NCBI GenBank assembly: GCA_021324885.1
Contig: JAJPIF010000009.1
Span: 1-64,000, forward strand
Length of the DNA stretch: 64,000 bases
DNA from: Pseudomonadota bacterium
GTDB lineage: Bacteria; Desulfobacterota; Binatia; Binatales; Binataceae
Reading direction: 5' to 3'
The notes below the pieces were generated by a model, which saw only the letters and a list, made by a program, of their open reading frames with translations, ran no database searches and was not told the DNA's origin. A program made the translations under genes and the position numbers. This document shows, piece by piece, positions 8,338-17,158 of this stretch (the stretch's first letter is position 1; each line of letters opens with the position of its first letter).

Positions 8338-8667
8338 TCAGGAGCGCGGTTTCGGCGGCGGGGGAGGGGGAGCCAAATCCGGCTGCTTAAACCATGATTG
8401 TACGAATTCGTAGCTGAACCGGGCGGATTGCGGGGCCGGTGCAACACAGGACGCGGGAATCAGCGGCGCCAGGCCGGCGTCAAGATTATATGACGCTCCG
8501 GGCACTGGATGGCAGATGTCGAGCGTGAACGCGGGCTTCGAATCACCGATTACGACGACGCCCGTAAGCATCGGGAGCCCACCAGTCGCAAGCGCGATTA
8601 CAACCACCCATGCGACAAGAGGCGTTCTAGCGCCGTTGGCATGAATGCCGCTGGTTGGGAACTCCAC
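8338..8667 (-). CDS. Small membrane-anchored hypothetical protein
   Basis: The 109-residue protein has one hydrophobic segment (about residues 17-41, LVAWVVVIALATGGLPMLTG) that could be an uncleaved anchor or a late signal peptide. An extracytoplasmic part with two Cys (near 52 and 74) follows, and a run of six prolines lies near the end. The motif VIGDSKPAFTLDICHPVPG precedes APLIPAS and APAPQ. It is not recognised. It is the first gene of the copper operon and, like the small protein at 4816-5118, it is short, exported, Cys-containing and Pro-ended. This may mean a related accessory role in metal handling. Confidence 0.55.
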   Translation of the reverse strand: MEFPTSGIHANGARTPLVAWVVVIALATGGLPMLTGVVVIGDSKPAFTLDICHPVPGASYNLDAGLAPLIPASCVAPAPQSARFSYEFVQSWFKQPDLAPPPPPPKPRS

Positions 8668-8869
8668 AATGCCTATGAGTATATTGCGTATCGGGCTGAT
8701 TCAAGAGGATCTCCCGCGCAATGATGAGGAAGCATCAACAATCTTGGGGCGAATCGAAGGCGCCTTTAACTGGCATTTCATTTTCAATGCGGATACAAGA
8801 AATACGCGCAACCTCGACAGCTTCGGAGAATATCGCCGCAGAAGATGTAAAAAGGAGGTAATCGAAGCG

Positions 8870-9364
8870 ATGGCTGACGATATCATCACGCCAATTCCCG
8901 GCTTCCATCAGGTGGCATACGTGACCAATGATTTTGACCGGGCGCTGAAAGTTTTCGCCGACGTCCATCGGGCGAAGAAGTTCATGGAGTTGCGCGACAT
9001 GCGTTATCCGACAGGACCTGGCCGGGTGGCGCACTGCAATATCGGACTGGCCTATGTCGGCGCAACGGAATTGGAATTGATCCAGCCGCTGGGCGAAGAC
9101 GTGCGCATCTACCGCGATTACCTGCCCCAGGAGTTTGCCATCAGGTTCCATCATCTTTCCAGGTTTCTGAAGACCAGGCAGGATTACGACGAGCAGTTCG
9201 CGATTTTTGAAAAAATGGGTAAGGAGTTCCCCGTGATCGGCGAGTTCGCCGGACGGGCCAGTTACTTTTACGCCGATTTCCGCGCCGAACTTGGCCATTA
9301 CATCGAATGCATCACGTTTACCGCCGAAGGCTGGGAATGGGTGAAGGAAATCCCGCGTAACTGA
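8870..9364 (+). CDS. VOC (glyoxalase/dioxygenase) superfamily protein
   Basis: The start is set by a strong AAGGAGG site (8852-8858) ahead of the ATG at 8870, giving 164 residues. The longer frame upstream is not supported. The sequence PIPGFHQVAYVTNDFDRALKVFADVH is the standard opening of a vicinal-oxygen-chelate domain with its first metal His, and ATELELIQPLGEDVRIYRDYL gives the Glu-bearing second strand. HYIECITFTAEGWEW closes a second half, with the metal Glu in IECI. Proteins of this type include isomerases, lyases and ring-cleavage-like enzymes; the substrate is unknown. It stands alone between the copper operon and the permease gene. Confidence 0.82.
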   Translation: MADDIITPIPGFHQVAYVTNDFDRALKVFADVHRAKKFMELRDMRYPTGPGRVAHCNIGLAYVGATELELIQPLGEDVRIYRDYLPQEFAIRFHHLSRFLKTRQDYDEQFAIFEKMGKEFPVIGEFAGRASYFYADFRAELGHYIECITFTAEGWEWVKEIPRN

Positions 9365-9494
9365 GGGAAGCCTGGGGTCGGGAGCATTGGCGGACGGACC
9401 AAACTTCGGCCAAGCGTATCGGATTTAGCCGTAAGAAGCTGCATAATAGGTACTGGCGTTGGCGGCGGAGGAACGACAATGACACAGGTCGTCG

Positions 9495-10700
9495 TTGCGG
9501 TCTCGCCGCCGGTGGTTAACAGCCGCTGAGGTCGTGAAGTTGCAGCCGTTCGAAAAACAGGCGTTGCGCCGCTCGCGCGGCGCGGGACCGGTCCAGGTTT
9601 GGGCTTTGGGGACGGCCGTCGCGCTGCTGCTGCTGGGATGTATCCTGATTCTCCGTCCGTTCATTTCCGCGGGGTTATGGGCGGCGATTTTGTGTTTCAC
9701 CACCTGGCCCGTGTTCACGCGGCTGGACCAGATGGTCGGGGGACGTCGATGGCTGGCAGCTTCGATTGCTACTCTCCTGTTGGCCGCTACCATTGCGGCG
9801 CCCTTCGCGATCCTGGGATCCACACTGACCAGCAACCTGGCGGATTTGGCTGCGGCAACCAGTAAGCTGTACGAGGCCGGACCCCCGGCCCCGCCCGCCT
9901 GGGTGGCAAGTATCCCGGTGGTCGGCAGCCGGCTGAGCAATTATTGGATGGCACTGACGCAAAGCAGCGCCGTGCGTCTTCAGGAGCTGGCCAAGCTTCT
10001 GCCGACCGTCAAAACCATCGTGGTCGACGGCGGCAAGCTGCTGGGCAGCGGCATCCTCCAGATTCTGTTAAGCCTGTTCATCGCGTTTTTCTTTTACCGC
10101 GATGGCACTACCCTGGCGGCCCAGCTTAACGCCGCGCTCTACCGGATCGGCGGCGAGCGCGGCAACGCATTATTGGAACTGGCCGGCGCAACTGTGCGCG
10201 CGGTAGTTTACGGCATCATTGGAACCGCACTGGTTCAGGGCGCTCTTGCCGCGTTCGGCTTCCTGATCGCCGGCGTTCCCGGGGCTGCGTTTCTGGGCTT
10301 CATGACCTTTCTGCTGGCCATGATTCCCGGCGGGCCGCTGCTGGTCGCGTTGCCCGCGGCCTATTGGCTTCATCTTCAGGGTTCCAGCGCCTGGGCAATC
10401 TTCATGATCATCTGGGGCATAATGGATTCCAGCATCGACAACGTAATCAAACCGGTGCTGATTAGTCGCGGCGTTTCCACCCCAATTATCCTGGTGATGC
10501 TTGGGATGTTCGGCGGTGTGATGGCTTTCGGATTGATCGGGTTGTTCATCGGCCCCACCGTACTGGCGCTGGGCCAGACGCTCTTGATGGAATGGACCTC
10601 GGTCGTGGCGGCGGCATCGCCGGAGTCCGAACCCGGCCAAACGCAGACGGCAGTGAGGGCAGTCAGCGCGCCGCGCGACGCCCACGAGGGCGCCGTGTGA
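9495..10700 (+). CDS. AI-2E/PerM family transporter
   Basis: The protein of up to 401 residues has the AI-2E transporter (PerM) pattern. There are two N-terminal helices (WALGTAVALLLLGCILIL; AAILCFTTWPVF), a third helix, a soluble central part and a cluster of C-terminal helices. The signature reads PGAAFLGFMTFLLAMIPGGP, then IIWGIMDSSIDNVIKPVLIS and GGVMAFGLIGLFIGPTVLAL. This family moves small solutes or acts in sodium/proton exchange; a role in AI-2 export is not implied. The start is uncertain: TTG at 9495 is the longest, and GTG at 9534, preceded by GAGG, is a reasonable alternative. Confidence 0.9.
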   Translation: MRSRRRWLTAAEVVKLQPFEKQALRRSRGAGPVQVWALGTAVALLLLGCILILRPFISAGLWAAILCFTTWPVFTRLDQMVGGRRWLAASIATLLLAATIAAPFAILGSTLTSNLADLAAATSKLYEAGPPAPPAWVASIPVVGSRLSNYWMALTQSSAVRLQELAKLLPTVKTIVVDGGKLLGSGILQILLSLFIAFFFYRDGTTLAAQLNAALYRIGGERGNALLELAGATVRAVVYGIIGTALVQGALAAFGFLIAGVPGAAFLGFMTFLLAMIPGGPLLVALPAAYWLHLQGSSAWAIFMIIWGIMDSSIDNVIKPVLISRGVSTPIILVMLGMFGGVMAFGLIGLFIGPTVLALGQTLLMEWTSVVAAASPESEPGQTQTAVRAVSAPRDAHEGAV

Positions 10701-10835
10701 ATGAGACGCAAGAGGGATGGGCAGTCGGAAATACGGAGCTGCCACCAGGCGCGGCTACTTGCTCGCGCCGGGTTCCTCCTTTTTCAAGATGAAAGGCGGC
10801 GCTGCGCGCGTCTATGACAGGCAGGGACGCCGATC

Positions 10836-12548
10836 CTACGGTTGGGCGGCGAGACGGTTGCGCAGCAGCTTGCCGGGCAGCGCGCCGGTATGCTCGCCGT
10901 TGCGCATCAGCACCTGGCCGTTGACGACGGTGGCCAGGATGCCGGTGGATTTCTGTTTAAGCCGCCGCGCCCCGGCTGGCAGATCGTAGGCCAGTTCCGG
11001 CAATTGCGGCATGATCCGATCGGCATCGAAAATCACCAGATCAGCGGCCCATCCCTCCCGCAACAGGCCGCGCTGGCCTAATCCCCAATGTAACGAGGGC
11101 ACGAAGGTCATCATGCGGACCGCTTCTTCCAGAGTGAACGCCTGGCGCTCGCGCACCCAGTAACTGAGCACGAAGGACTGCATCGACGCGTCCATCAGCT
11201 GCGAAACGTGTGCGCCCGAATCGGTGAAAGTCGGTACGGCGCGCGGCTCGCGCATCATTTCCAAAACCATGTCGAGATCGTCGTTGCCGATGGTCTGGAA
11301 GAAGAACTGCTTCAGATGCTTTTCGAGCGCGGCATCGATGATGACCTCGACCGGATCCTTGCCCTGCTCCTGGGCGATTTCCGCGATCGTGCGGAACGGC
11401 GGCAGCGTCCGATCCATCAGGTAGGTATGGCGGTAGCTCATGATGCGGGCTTCGGGGCCGACCGGGCGGCGATCTTCAGGCGGCGTCTCGTGCGCTGCGG
11501 CGACCAGCTTACGGCGCATCTCGGGATTGCGCAGCGCCGCTTCCTGTTCGGCCAGCGGCAGCTTACGGAATTCGCGCCACACGGGCAGCCGATCGAAGGG
11601 CAGGTGGGTTTCAAACGACAGCACCACTCCGGCGATTTTGGCCAGCATCTGCACGAACATCCGCCCTCCGGCCGCGGCAGTCTCGTCGGCCAGCCGGTAG
11701 AATTGCCGCCAGTAGTCGGGCGCTTTGCGGTTGCCGAACATTCCGAACGTCACGGGCGCGCCGGTATCGATGGCCAGCGCCTTGAGGCGGGCCAGATAAT
11801 CGTTGATGCGCTCGGGATTGAGCCCGGTGTCCTCGCCGGCGATTTCAAAGACACCCGCATTCAGTTCGCCGAGGACGCTGACCAGTTGCCGAACTTCCTC
11901 CCAATTTGCCAGACGACTGGCGACCGGCTTGTGGTCGGGCGTTTGATGGTTGCGGGTGCGCGAGGTGGTAAAGCCGATCGCGCCGGCGCGAATCGCGTCG
12001 CGCAACTCGCGTTTCATCGCTTCGAGGTCGGCGGGAGTCGCTTCGTCGGTGAAGGCGCGTTCGCCCATCACGTAAGTGCGCAGGGCGGAATGGCCTATCT
12101 GCGATGCGTAATTGATCCCCTTGGGCGCACGCTCCACGGCGTCGAGGTACTGTGCGAAGGTTTCCCACGACCACTTGATTCCGGCTTCCATCGCCTCGGG
12201 CGCAATATCCTCGGCGCGCTCGAGATTGCGCATCACCAGCAGCTTGTCTTTTTCCGCACAGGGAGCGAGGGTGAAACCGCAGTTCCCCATCACCACCGAA
12301 GTCACGCCGTGCCAGCAGGAGCAGGTGCCGATCGGATCCCAAAAGATTTGGGCGTCCATGTGGGTATGGGCGTCGATGAAGCCGGGCGCTACGATGTGTC
12401 CCTCGGCGTCTATCATCTGGGGCGCCGCGTCGCGGATTTTGCCGATGGTCGCGATACGGCCGCCCGTAATTCCGACGTCGGCGCGATAGCGCGCCATCCC
12501 CGAACCATCCACGATCATTCCGTTGCGAATAATGAGATCGTATTGCAT
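10836..12548 (-). CDS. N-acyl-D-amino-acid deacylase-like amidohydrolase
   Basis: The 570-residue protein belongs to the D-aminoacylase branch of the amidohydrolase superfamily. It has MQYDLIIRNGMIVDGSGM, the metal-binding VAPGFIDAHTHMD (HxH), the Cys-containing VVMGNCGFTLAPC typical of D-aminoacylases, GAIGFTTSRTRNHQTPDH, and a C-terminal beta-sandwich part (GLLREGWAADLVIFDADRI, VVNGQVLMRNGEHTG). Enzymes of this group hydrolyse N-acyl-D-amino acids or related N-acyl compounds with one or two metal ions. The true substrate in environmental members is mostly unknown. It is monocistronic and convergent with the permease gene. Confidence 0.88.
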   Translation of the reverse strand: MQYDLIIRNGMIVDGSGMARYRADVGITGGRIATIGKIRDAAPQMIDAEGHIVAPGFIDAHTHMDAQIFWDPIGTCSCWHGVTSVVMGNCGFTLAPCAEKDKLLVMRNLERAEDIAPEAMEAGIKWSWETFAQYLDAVERAPKGINYASQIGHSALRTYVMGERAFTDEATPADLEAMKRELRDAIRAGAIGFTTSRTRNHQTPDHKPVASRLANWEEVRQLVSVLGELNAGVFEIAGEDTGLNPERINDYLARLKALAIDTGAPVTFGMFGNRKAPDYWRQFYRLADETAAAGGRMFVQMLAKIAGVVLSFETHLPFDRLPVWREFRKLPLAEQEAALRNPEMRRKLVAAAHETPPEDRRPVGPEARIMSYRHTYLMDRTLPPFRTIAEIAQEQGKDPVEVIIDAALEKHLKQFFFQTIGNDDLDMVLEMMREPRAVPTFTDSGAHVSQLMDASMQSFVLSYWVRERQAFTLEEAVRMMTFVPSLHWGLGQRGLLREGWAADLVIFDADRIMPQLPELAYDLPAGARRLKQKSTGILATVVNGQVLMRNGEHTGALPGKLLRNRLAAQP

Positions 12549-13026
12549 TAGAGCCTCCGATCGCGAGGACGTCGCGCGTTTCGCTGTTTAAGTATTCGAC
12601 ACCGGAATTTTCCTGTCTCACTTATTTCAGAACGCCCGTTTAGGCGCAAGCCATAGCGATGCCCGAGCGGCACCCTGAAGCTCGCCTATTGACATCTCCA
12701 GCTAATTGCGCCGGTAAACTTGCTCAATTAAACCATCAAATACTGCCGGTTGACTCTTTAAGGAGGAGATGCGACTAAAAGCAGGGTGAGAGAAATCCCT
12801 ACCGCTAAATTAATCCAACACTTTAAGATTTGTGGAATTGTGGCGCCATCTTCTCGAATCTGGTCATGCCACCGCGGCGTTCGGCCCGATTCAAAATCCG
12901 AAACGTCAGCTAGAATTGGCTCTTTTCTCATGGCATTTTCTAAGCGGTTGATAAATTGTGGTAATTGGATTCAATTGGAGTTATCTTGCTTCGATAATAA
13001 GACAATTTGCCGGGAGACAACAAAGG
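12549..13026. other. Intergenic region upstream of the lipoprotein propeller gene
   Basis: This 478-base stretch is noticeably more AT-rich than its flanks and holds no gene I can support. A TTGACA at about 12690 has no convincing -10 partner. A strong ribosome-binding word (AAGGAGG, 12760-12766) precedes a six-codon ORF (ATG 12769 to TGA 12787-12789). Its stop overlaps the GTG of a longer but homology-free frame. The region probably carries the divergent promoters for the deacylase and propeller genes. Confidence 0.35.
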
Positions 13027-14229
13027 ATGCTTTCATCTTCGCGGTTGCCGCGGTTTACGCGAATTGGGCTACTGGCAGCGCTGATTGCACTGATCGGGCT
13101 GGGCTCCGGCTGCGGCCCTACGAACAACCTGCCTGAGTTGACCGGCGAATACGCGTACGTCGCCAATGCCGGTGACGGCTCGATCTCCGTGTTCTCGATC
13201 GATACAACCACGGGCGCGCTGACGTTGATCCAAAACGTGCCGGTCATGCCCGGCTACCGGGTCTTTGGCCTGGCGCTGCACTGGTCCAATGAATTCCTCT
13301 ATTCGACCATCGACGATGCCAGCGAGGTCGAGGAGTTCGATATCGGGGACGGCAGCTACTCCGGCCAGATTTTCCTGCACAATGGTCCCTATCCGGCCGA
13401 CAACGGTCCGCGCGCGGTGGCGCTTAATCCCAAGGGAACTTACCTGTTCGCAACCAATTACGGTGGTATCGCGCAAACCGTATCGCAGTACACGGTCAAT
13501 CAGTCCACCGGCGTGTTGACCGCCAACGGCACCGCGCCCACCGGCGTCAGGCCGTTCGGTATCGCAGTCGATCCTGCCGGCAATTGCGCCTATGTCGCCA
13601 ACACGGGCGATCCAAGCGTGTACGAGTATGGCATCACGAGCACGGGAACCCTGTCCTTCGGGACCAAGGTAAGCGTGGGCAGTCCCAGCGAAGGACCGGG
13701 GCCGGAATTGGTCGCGGTTCAGGACAATCCAAGTAAAACCACTGCCTTCAACGGCGAGACGGTGTATGTGACCGACGATAACCTTGGCGTGGTCCACCAA
13801 CTACCCGTAATTGAGAGGTTCATCGGAATCAGCTGCGAAACCGGCGACGTTCTGGACGTTTCCGCGAAAGGCAAGGCGTTTGGAATAGCGCTTCATCCCA
13901 AGGGCACATTCCTTTTTACCGGCAACAGTTCCTCGAATTCGATCTCGGTCTTTTTGGTGGCTTCGACCGGGGAGTTGACGCTGATCGGGCAGACGACCAC
14001 CAATGCGCGGGGCGTCCTCAGCCTCGCTGTCGATCTTCAAGGCAAATTCCTCTATGCGGCTAACTACGATAACGGAACGATCGCCCAATACCTGATTAAT
14101 CCAATCACCGGTGGGTTGACGCCGATTGGAACGGGAACCGTAAACACCGAAAATCCGGCCAACAGCGGAAGCGGTCCGATAACGATCGTCACCACGCGCT
14201 CTTCAACCACCATCATACACAAGCTCTAA
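13027..14229 (+). CDS. Lipoprotein beta-propeller (lactonase/YVTN-like repeats)
   Basis: The 400-residue product starts at MLSSSRLPRFTR; an export signal ends in a lipobox (LGSGC), so the mature protein is a lipoprotein. The rest is built of repeated blades reading YAYVANAGDGSISVFSIDTTTGALTLI, YLFATNYG...VSQYTVNQSTGVLTA and FLYAANYDNGTIAQYLINPITGGLTPI, the pattern of the 6-phosphogluconolactonase/YncE-like seven-bladed propellers. Membrane-anchored members are generally thought to bind or scaffold rather than to hydrolyse sugar lactones. An upstream extension to 12958 exists but would bury the signal peptide, so it was rejected. Confidence 0.85.
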   Translation: MLSSSRLPRFTRIGLLAALIALIGLGSGCGPTNNLPELTGEYAYVANAGDGSISVFSIDTTTGALTLIQNVPVMPGYRVFGLALHWSNEFLYSTIDDASEVEEFDIGDGSYSGQIFLHNGPYPADNGPRAVALNPKGTYLFATNYGGIAQTVSQYTVNQSTGVLTANGTAPTGVRPFGIAVDPAGNCAYVANTGDPSVYEYGITSTGTLSFGTKVSVGSPSEGPGPELVAVQDNPSKTTAFNGETVYVTDDNLGVVHQLPVIERFIGISCETGDVLDVSAKGKAFGIALHPKGTFLFTGNSSSNSISVFLVASTGELTLIGQTTTNARGVLSLAVDLQGKFLYAANYDNGTIAQYLINPITGGLTPIGTGTVNTENPANSGSGPITIVTTRSSTTIIHKL

Positions 14230-14305
14230 GTCCGGATGAGCAACCAGGCTTGACACATATCGCGAGTCCTCCTTAACGTGCGCGCAGAAGGCAGGAGGAC
14301 TTACG

Positions 14306-15247
14306 ATGGCTAAGCAGCGTTTGACCGGCAAGGTCGCGATCGTAACTGGCGCGGGCCAAGGAATCGGGCGCGAGGAGGCATTGCTGCTGGCGCAGCAGGG
14401 CGCCGCGGTGGTAGTCAACGATATCGCCCATCAGCACGGAACTCGCGAACCGACCGCCAAACGCACCGTGGCCGAAATCCAGGCGGCAGGCGGCAAGGCC
14501 GTCGCTGACACCTCCAATGGATCGACGGAGGAGGGTGCCAGGCACATCATCAACACTGCCGTCAGCGAATTTGGCGGCCTCGATATCCTGGTCAACAATG
14601 CCGGCCTGGCGCGGCCCGAGGAACTGGACAAGATGACTGAGCAGCAATGGGACTTCGTCCAGGCCAACAATCTGAAGAACACCTTTTTCATGATCAAGCA
14701 CGCGATTCCACATTTCAAACGCCGGCATGCGGGCGCGATCGTCAATACCAGTTCCGAATCCGGCCTCGGCCATCCGACGATGGCAAATTATTCTGCGGCC
14801 AAGGAAGGAGTGGCGGGACTGACGCGCGCTGCGGCGCGCGAGTTGGGCCGCTTCGGTATCCGCGTCAACGCGATTCGGCCGCGCGCTTCTTCGGTCGGGG
14901 CGCAGCGCTTTTCCGGCGCCGTCTCGAAATGGCAGCCGCTGATGGACGCGCTGGGCCGTTACTGGCTGGGCGACCGCGGCCATATCAAATCGCTGGCGGG
15001 TCCCGAGCGCATCGCTCCGCTGGTCGTATGGCTTTGTACCGATGCGGCGGCCAACGTCAACGGCCGCATCTTCTGGGTCGGCAACGACGACGTCGGGCTA
15101 TTTTCAGATCCCGAGGTGATTCGGACCCTGACGCGTCCTGGCGGATGGGATCTCGACTCGCTCGATGAACTCGCGCCCGAACGCCTGACCTTTGACCTTA
15201 CCAATCTCTTCCTGCTCAAGGATTCCATCGGCGACAAGGAGTTGTGA
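14306..15247 (+). CDS. Short-chain dehydrogenase/reductase
   Basis: The 313-residue protein has the classical SDR Rossmann fold: VAIVTGAGQGIGREEALLLA (TGxxxGxG cofactor site), ILVNNAG, the catalytic Ser in IVNTSSESG and YSAAK. The C-terminal 60 residues (GGWDLDSLDELAPERLTFDL) go beyond the usual 250-residue core; they resemble the tails of SDRs that act on CoA-linked or hydroxyacyl substrates. The product is likely NAD(P)-dependent, with an unknown alcohol or ketone substrate. An AGGAGG-type site (CAGGAGGA) lies 8 bases ahead of the ATG. It is not obviously tied to the pgm gene downstream. Confidence 0.9.
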   Translation: MAKQRLTGKVAIVTGAGQGIGREEALLLAQQGAAVVVNDIAHQHGTREPTAKRTVAEIQAAGGKAVADTSNGSTEEGARHIINTAVSEFGGLDILVNNAGLARPEELDKMTEQQWDFVQANNLKNTFFMIKHAIPHFKRRHAGAIVNTSSESGLGHPTMANYSAAKEGVAGLTRAAARELGRFGIRVNAIRPRASSVGAQRFSGAVSKWQPLMDALGRYWLGDRGHIKSLAGPERIAPLVVWLCTDAAANVNGRIFWVGNDDVGLFSDPEVIRTLTRPGGWDLDSLDELAPERLTFDLTNLFLLKDSIGDKEL

Positions 15248-15279
15248 CCGAACCGGTAGCGCCGAAACCTCCGAACCTC

Positions 15280-15321
15280 GCCGGATGTTTGAGACATTTC
15301 AATGAAATGTCAGCATCCGGC
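15280..15321. other. 42-base two-part palindrome (stem-loop)
   Basis: Two nested perfect stems form here. The outer stem is GCCGGATG (15280-15287) with CATCCGGC (15314-15321). The inner stem is GACATTTC (15293-15300) with GAAATGTC (15304-15311) around an AAT loop. There is no T-run on either side, so it is not a standard intrinsic terminator. It sits between the SDR and pgm genes and could be a transcript-stabilising hairpin or a repeat element. Confidence 0.6.
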
Positions 15322-15401
15322 GCTCGATGCCTTGGACCATCGTAGGCGAGGCCGCTATTCTAAAGGCTGCGTCTCAAATTTCTACCCGGTGGTCCTGGAG
15401 C

Positions 15402-17060
15402 ATGAATGTTTCCCCTTTGGCTGGCACCTTCGCCACTGCTGCGATGTTGGTCAATGTTGCGCGGTTGGTGACGGCTTACTATGCGGAGCGGCCTGACCCG
15501 TCGATTCCCCAGCAGCGCGTTGCGTTCGGCACCTCGGGGCATCGCGGCTCCGCCTTTGACTGTGCATTCAACGAAGCGCACATCCTTGCGATCACCCAGG
15601 CGATTTGCGCCTACAGGGCGGGGCAGGGGATCGACGGCCCGCTGTTTCTCGGTATGGACACTCACGCGCTGTCCGAACCCGCGTTCGCCAGCGCGATGGA
15701 GGTGCTGGCGGCCAACGGCGTCGAGACCATGATCGACCGCGAGCGCGGCTACACGCCGACTCCCGCCATATCGCACGAAATCATCAATTACAATCGCGGC
15801 CGCAAGCGGGGACTGGCCGATGGAATCGTGATCACCCCCTCGCACAACCCACCTCGCGATGGCGGCTTCAAATACAATCCGCCTCACGGAGGACCGGCCG
15901 ATACCCAGGTGACTGCCTGGATCGAGCGGGAAGCAAATCGTCTGATCGCCGACAATCTGCGCGGGGTAAAGCGTATCGCTTTGGCTCGCGCGCTGAAGTC
16001 CTCGACCACGCACGACTACGATTACATCGACGCCTACGCCACAGACCTCGATCAGGTCATAGATATGCAGGCGATCCGCGACGCCGGAATCAGGATCGGA
16101 GTCGATCCGCTGGGCGGCGCGGGTGTGCATTACTGGGGTGCGATCGCGGATCGTTACCGGCTCGCGATGGAAGTGGTGAACAATTGCGTCGATCCCACCT
16201 TCCGCTTCATGACCCTGGATTGGGACGGCAAAATCCGGATGGATTGCAGCTCGCCGTATGCAATGGCGAATCTGGTTCGGATGCGCGATCGCTTCGATAT
16301 CGCCTTTGCCAATGACACCGATCACGATCGGCATGGAATCGTCAGTCCTACAGCCGGTTTGATGAATCCCAACCATTACCTCGCGGTCGCAATCAATTAC
16401 CTGTTCGCCAATCGCAGCGGATGGAACAGGAACGCCGCGGTCGGCAAGACATTGGTGAGCAGCAGCATTATCGATCGCGTCGCGGGCAGGCTCGGACGCA
16501 GGCTGGTGGAAGTTCCGGTCGGCTTCAAATGGTTTGTCGAGGGCCTGCGCAGCGGCGAGTTAGGGTTCGGCGGCGAAGAAAGCGCGGGAGCCTCTTTCTT
16601 GCGGCGCGACGGCACGGTGTGGACTACTGACAAGGACGGCATGATCATGGGGCTGCTGGCGGCGGAGATGACCGCGCGCACCGGCCGCGACCCCGGAGCG
16701 CATTACCAGGAATTGACGCAGGAATTCGGCGCGCCGCTCTACGAGCGCATCGACGCCCCCTGCACGCCCGAGCAAAAGGCGATTCTCAGCAGGCTGTCCC
16801 CGGATCAACTGCGCGCCGACCAACTTGCCGGCGAGAAGATTCGCGCCACGCTCACAACTGCGCCGGGAAACAACGCTGGCATTGGTGGACTGAAGGTCGT
16901 CACGGATAACGGATGGTTCGCAGCCCGTCCTTCCGGAACCGAGGATGTCTATAAAATCTACGCCGAGAGTTTCCGCGGACCGGACCACCTAAGGCGTATC
17001 CAGGACGAGGCACAGGCGCTAATCGCGCAAGTGTTTAAATCGGCGGCCAACAAAGCGTGA
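15402..17060 (+). CDS. pgm: Phosphoglucomutase (alpha-D-glucose phosphate-specific)
   Basis: The ATG at 15402 is preceded by CTGGAG and gives 552 residues, close to E. coli Pgm, with which it aligns from the N-terminus ([15 protein letters not shown]). Active-site elements are all present: the substrate-binding [10 protein letters not shown], phosphoserine loop ITPSHNPP, magnesium loop DTDHDRHG, sugar-binding GGEESAGAS and phosphate-binding [15 protein letters not shown]. It interconverts glucose-1-phosphate and glucose-6-phosphate. The glucan phosphorylase encoded about 100 bases downstream releases glucose-1-phosphate, so the two form a glycogen-use pair. Confidence 0.95.
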   Translation: MNVSPLAGTFATAAMLVNVARLVTAYYAERPDPSIPQQRVAFGTSGHRGSAFDCAFNEAHILAITQAICAYRAGQGIDGPLFLGMDTHALSEPAFASAMEVLAANGVETMIDRERGYTPTPAISHEIINYNRGRKRGLADGIVITPSHNPPRDGGFKYNPPHGGPADTQVTAWIEREANRLIADNLRGVKRIALARALKSSTTHDYDYIDAYATDLDQVIDMQAIRDAGIRIGVDPLGGAGVHYWGAIADRYRLAMEVVNNCVDPTFRFMTLDWDGKIRMDCSSPYAMANLVRMRDRFDIAFANDTDHDRHGIVSPTAGLMNPNHYLAVAINYLFANRSGWNRNAAVGKTLVSSSIIDRVAGRLGRRLVEVPVGFKWFVEGLRSGELGFGGEESAGASFLRRDGTVWTTDKDGMIMGLLAAEMTARTGRDPGAHYQELTQEFGAPLYERIDAPCTPEQKAILSRLSPDQLRADQLAGEKIRATLTTAPGNNAGIGGLKVVTDNGWFAARPSGTEDVYKIYAESFRGPDHLRRIQDEAQALIAQVFKSAANKA

Positions 17061-17158
17061 ACGAACGACAGGAAAATAGCTTGGCGCCGCGACCACGAAG
17101 TCGTTAAGATCGAATCGATCATCTTCCGGACATCGTTCAGTAGAAATGTTCCGGTGGA

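Noticed and set aside
11208-12551. A 447-codon plus-strand frame opposite the D-aminoacylase-like gene
   Set aside because: Its translation is Arg/His/Gln-rich with no recognisable motif, and it lies antisense to a gene with full family signatures; it is a GC-driven shadow.
12786-13136. A 116-codon frame in the leader of the lipoprotein gene
   Set aside because: It has no homology sense and its end overlaps the lipoprotein signal peptide in another phase.
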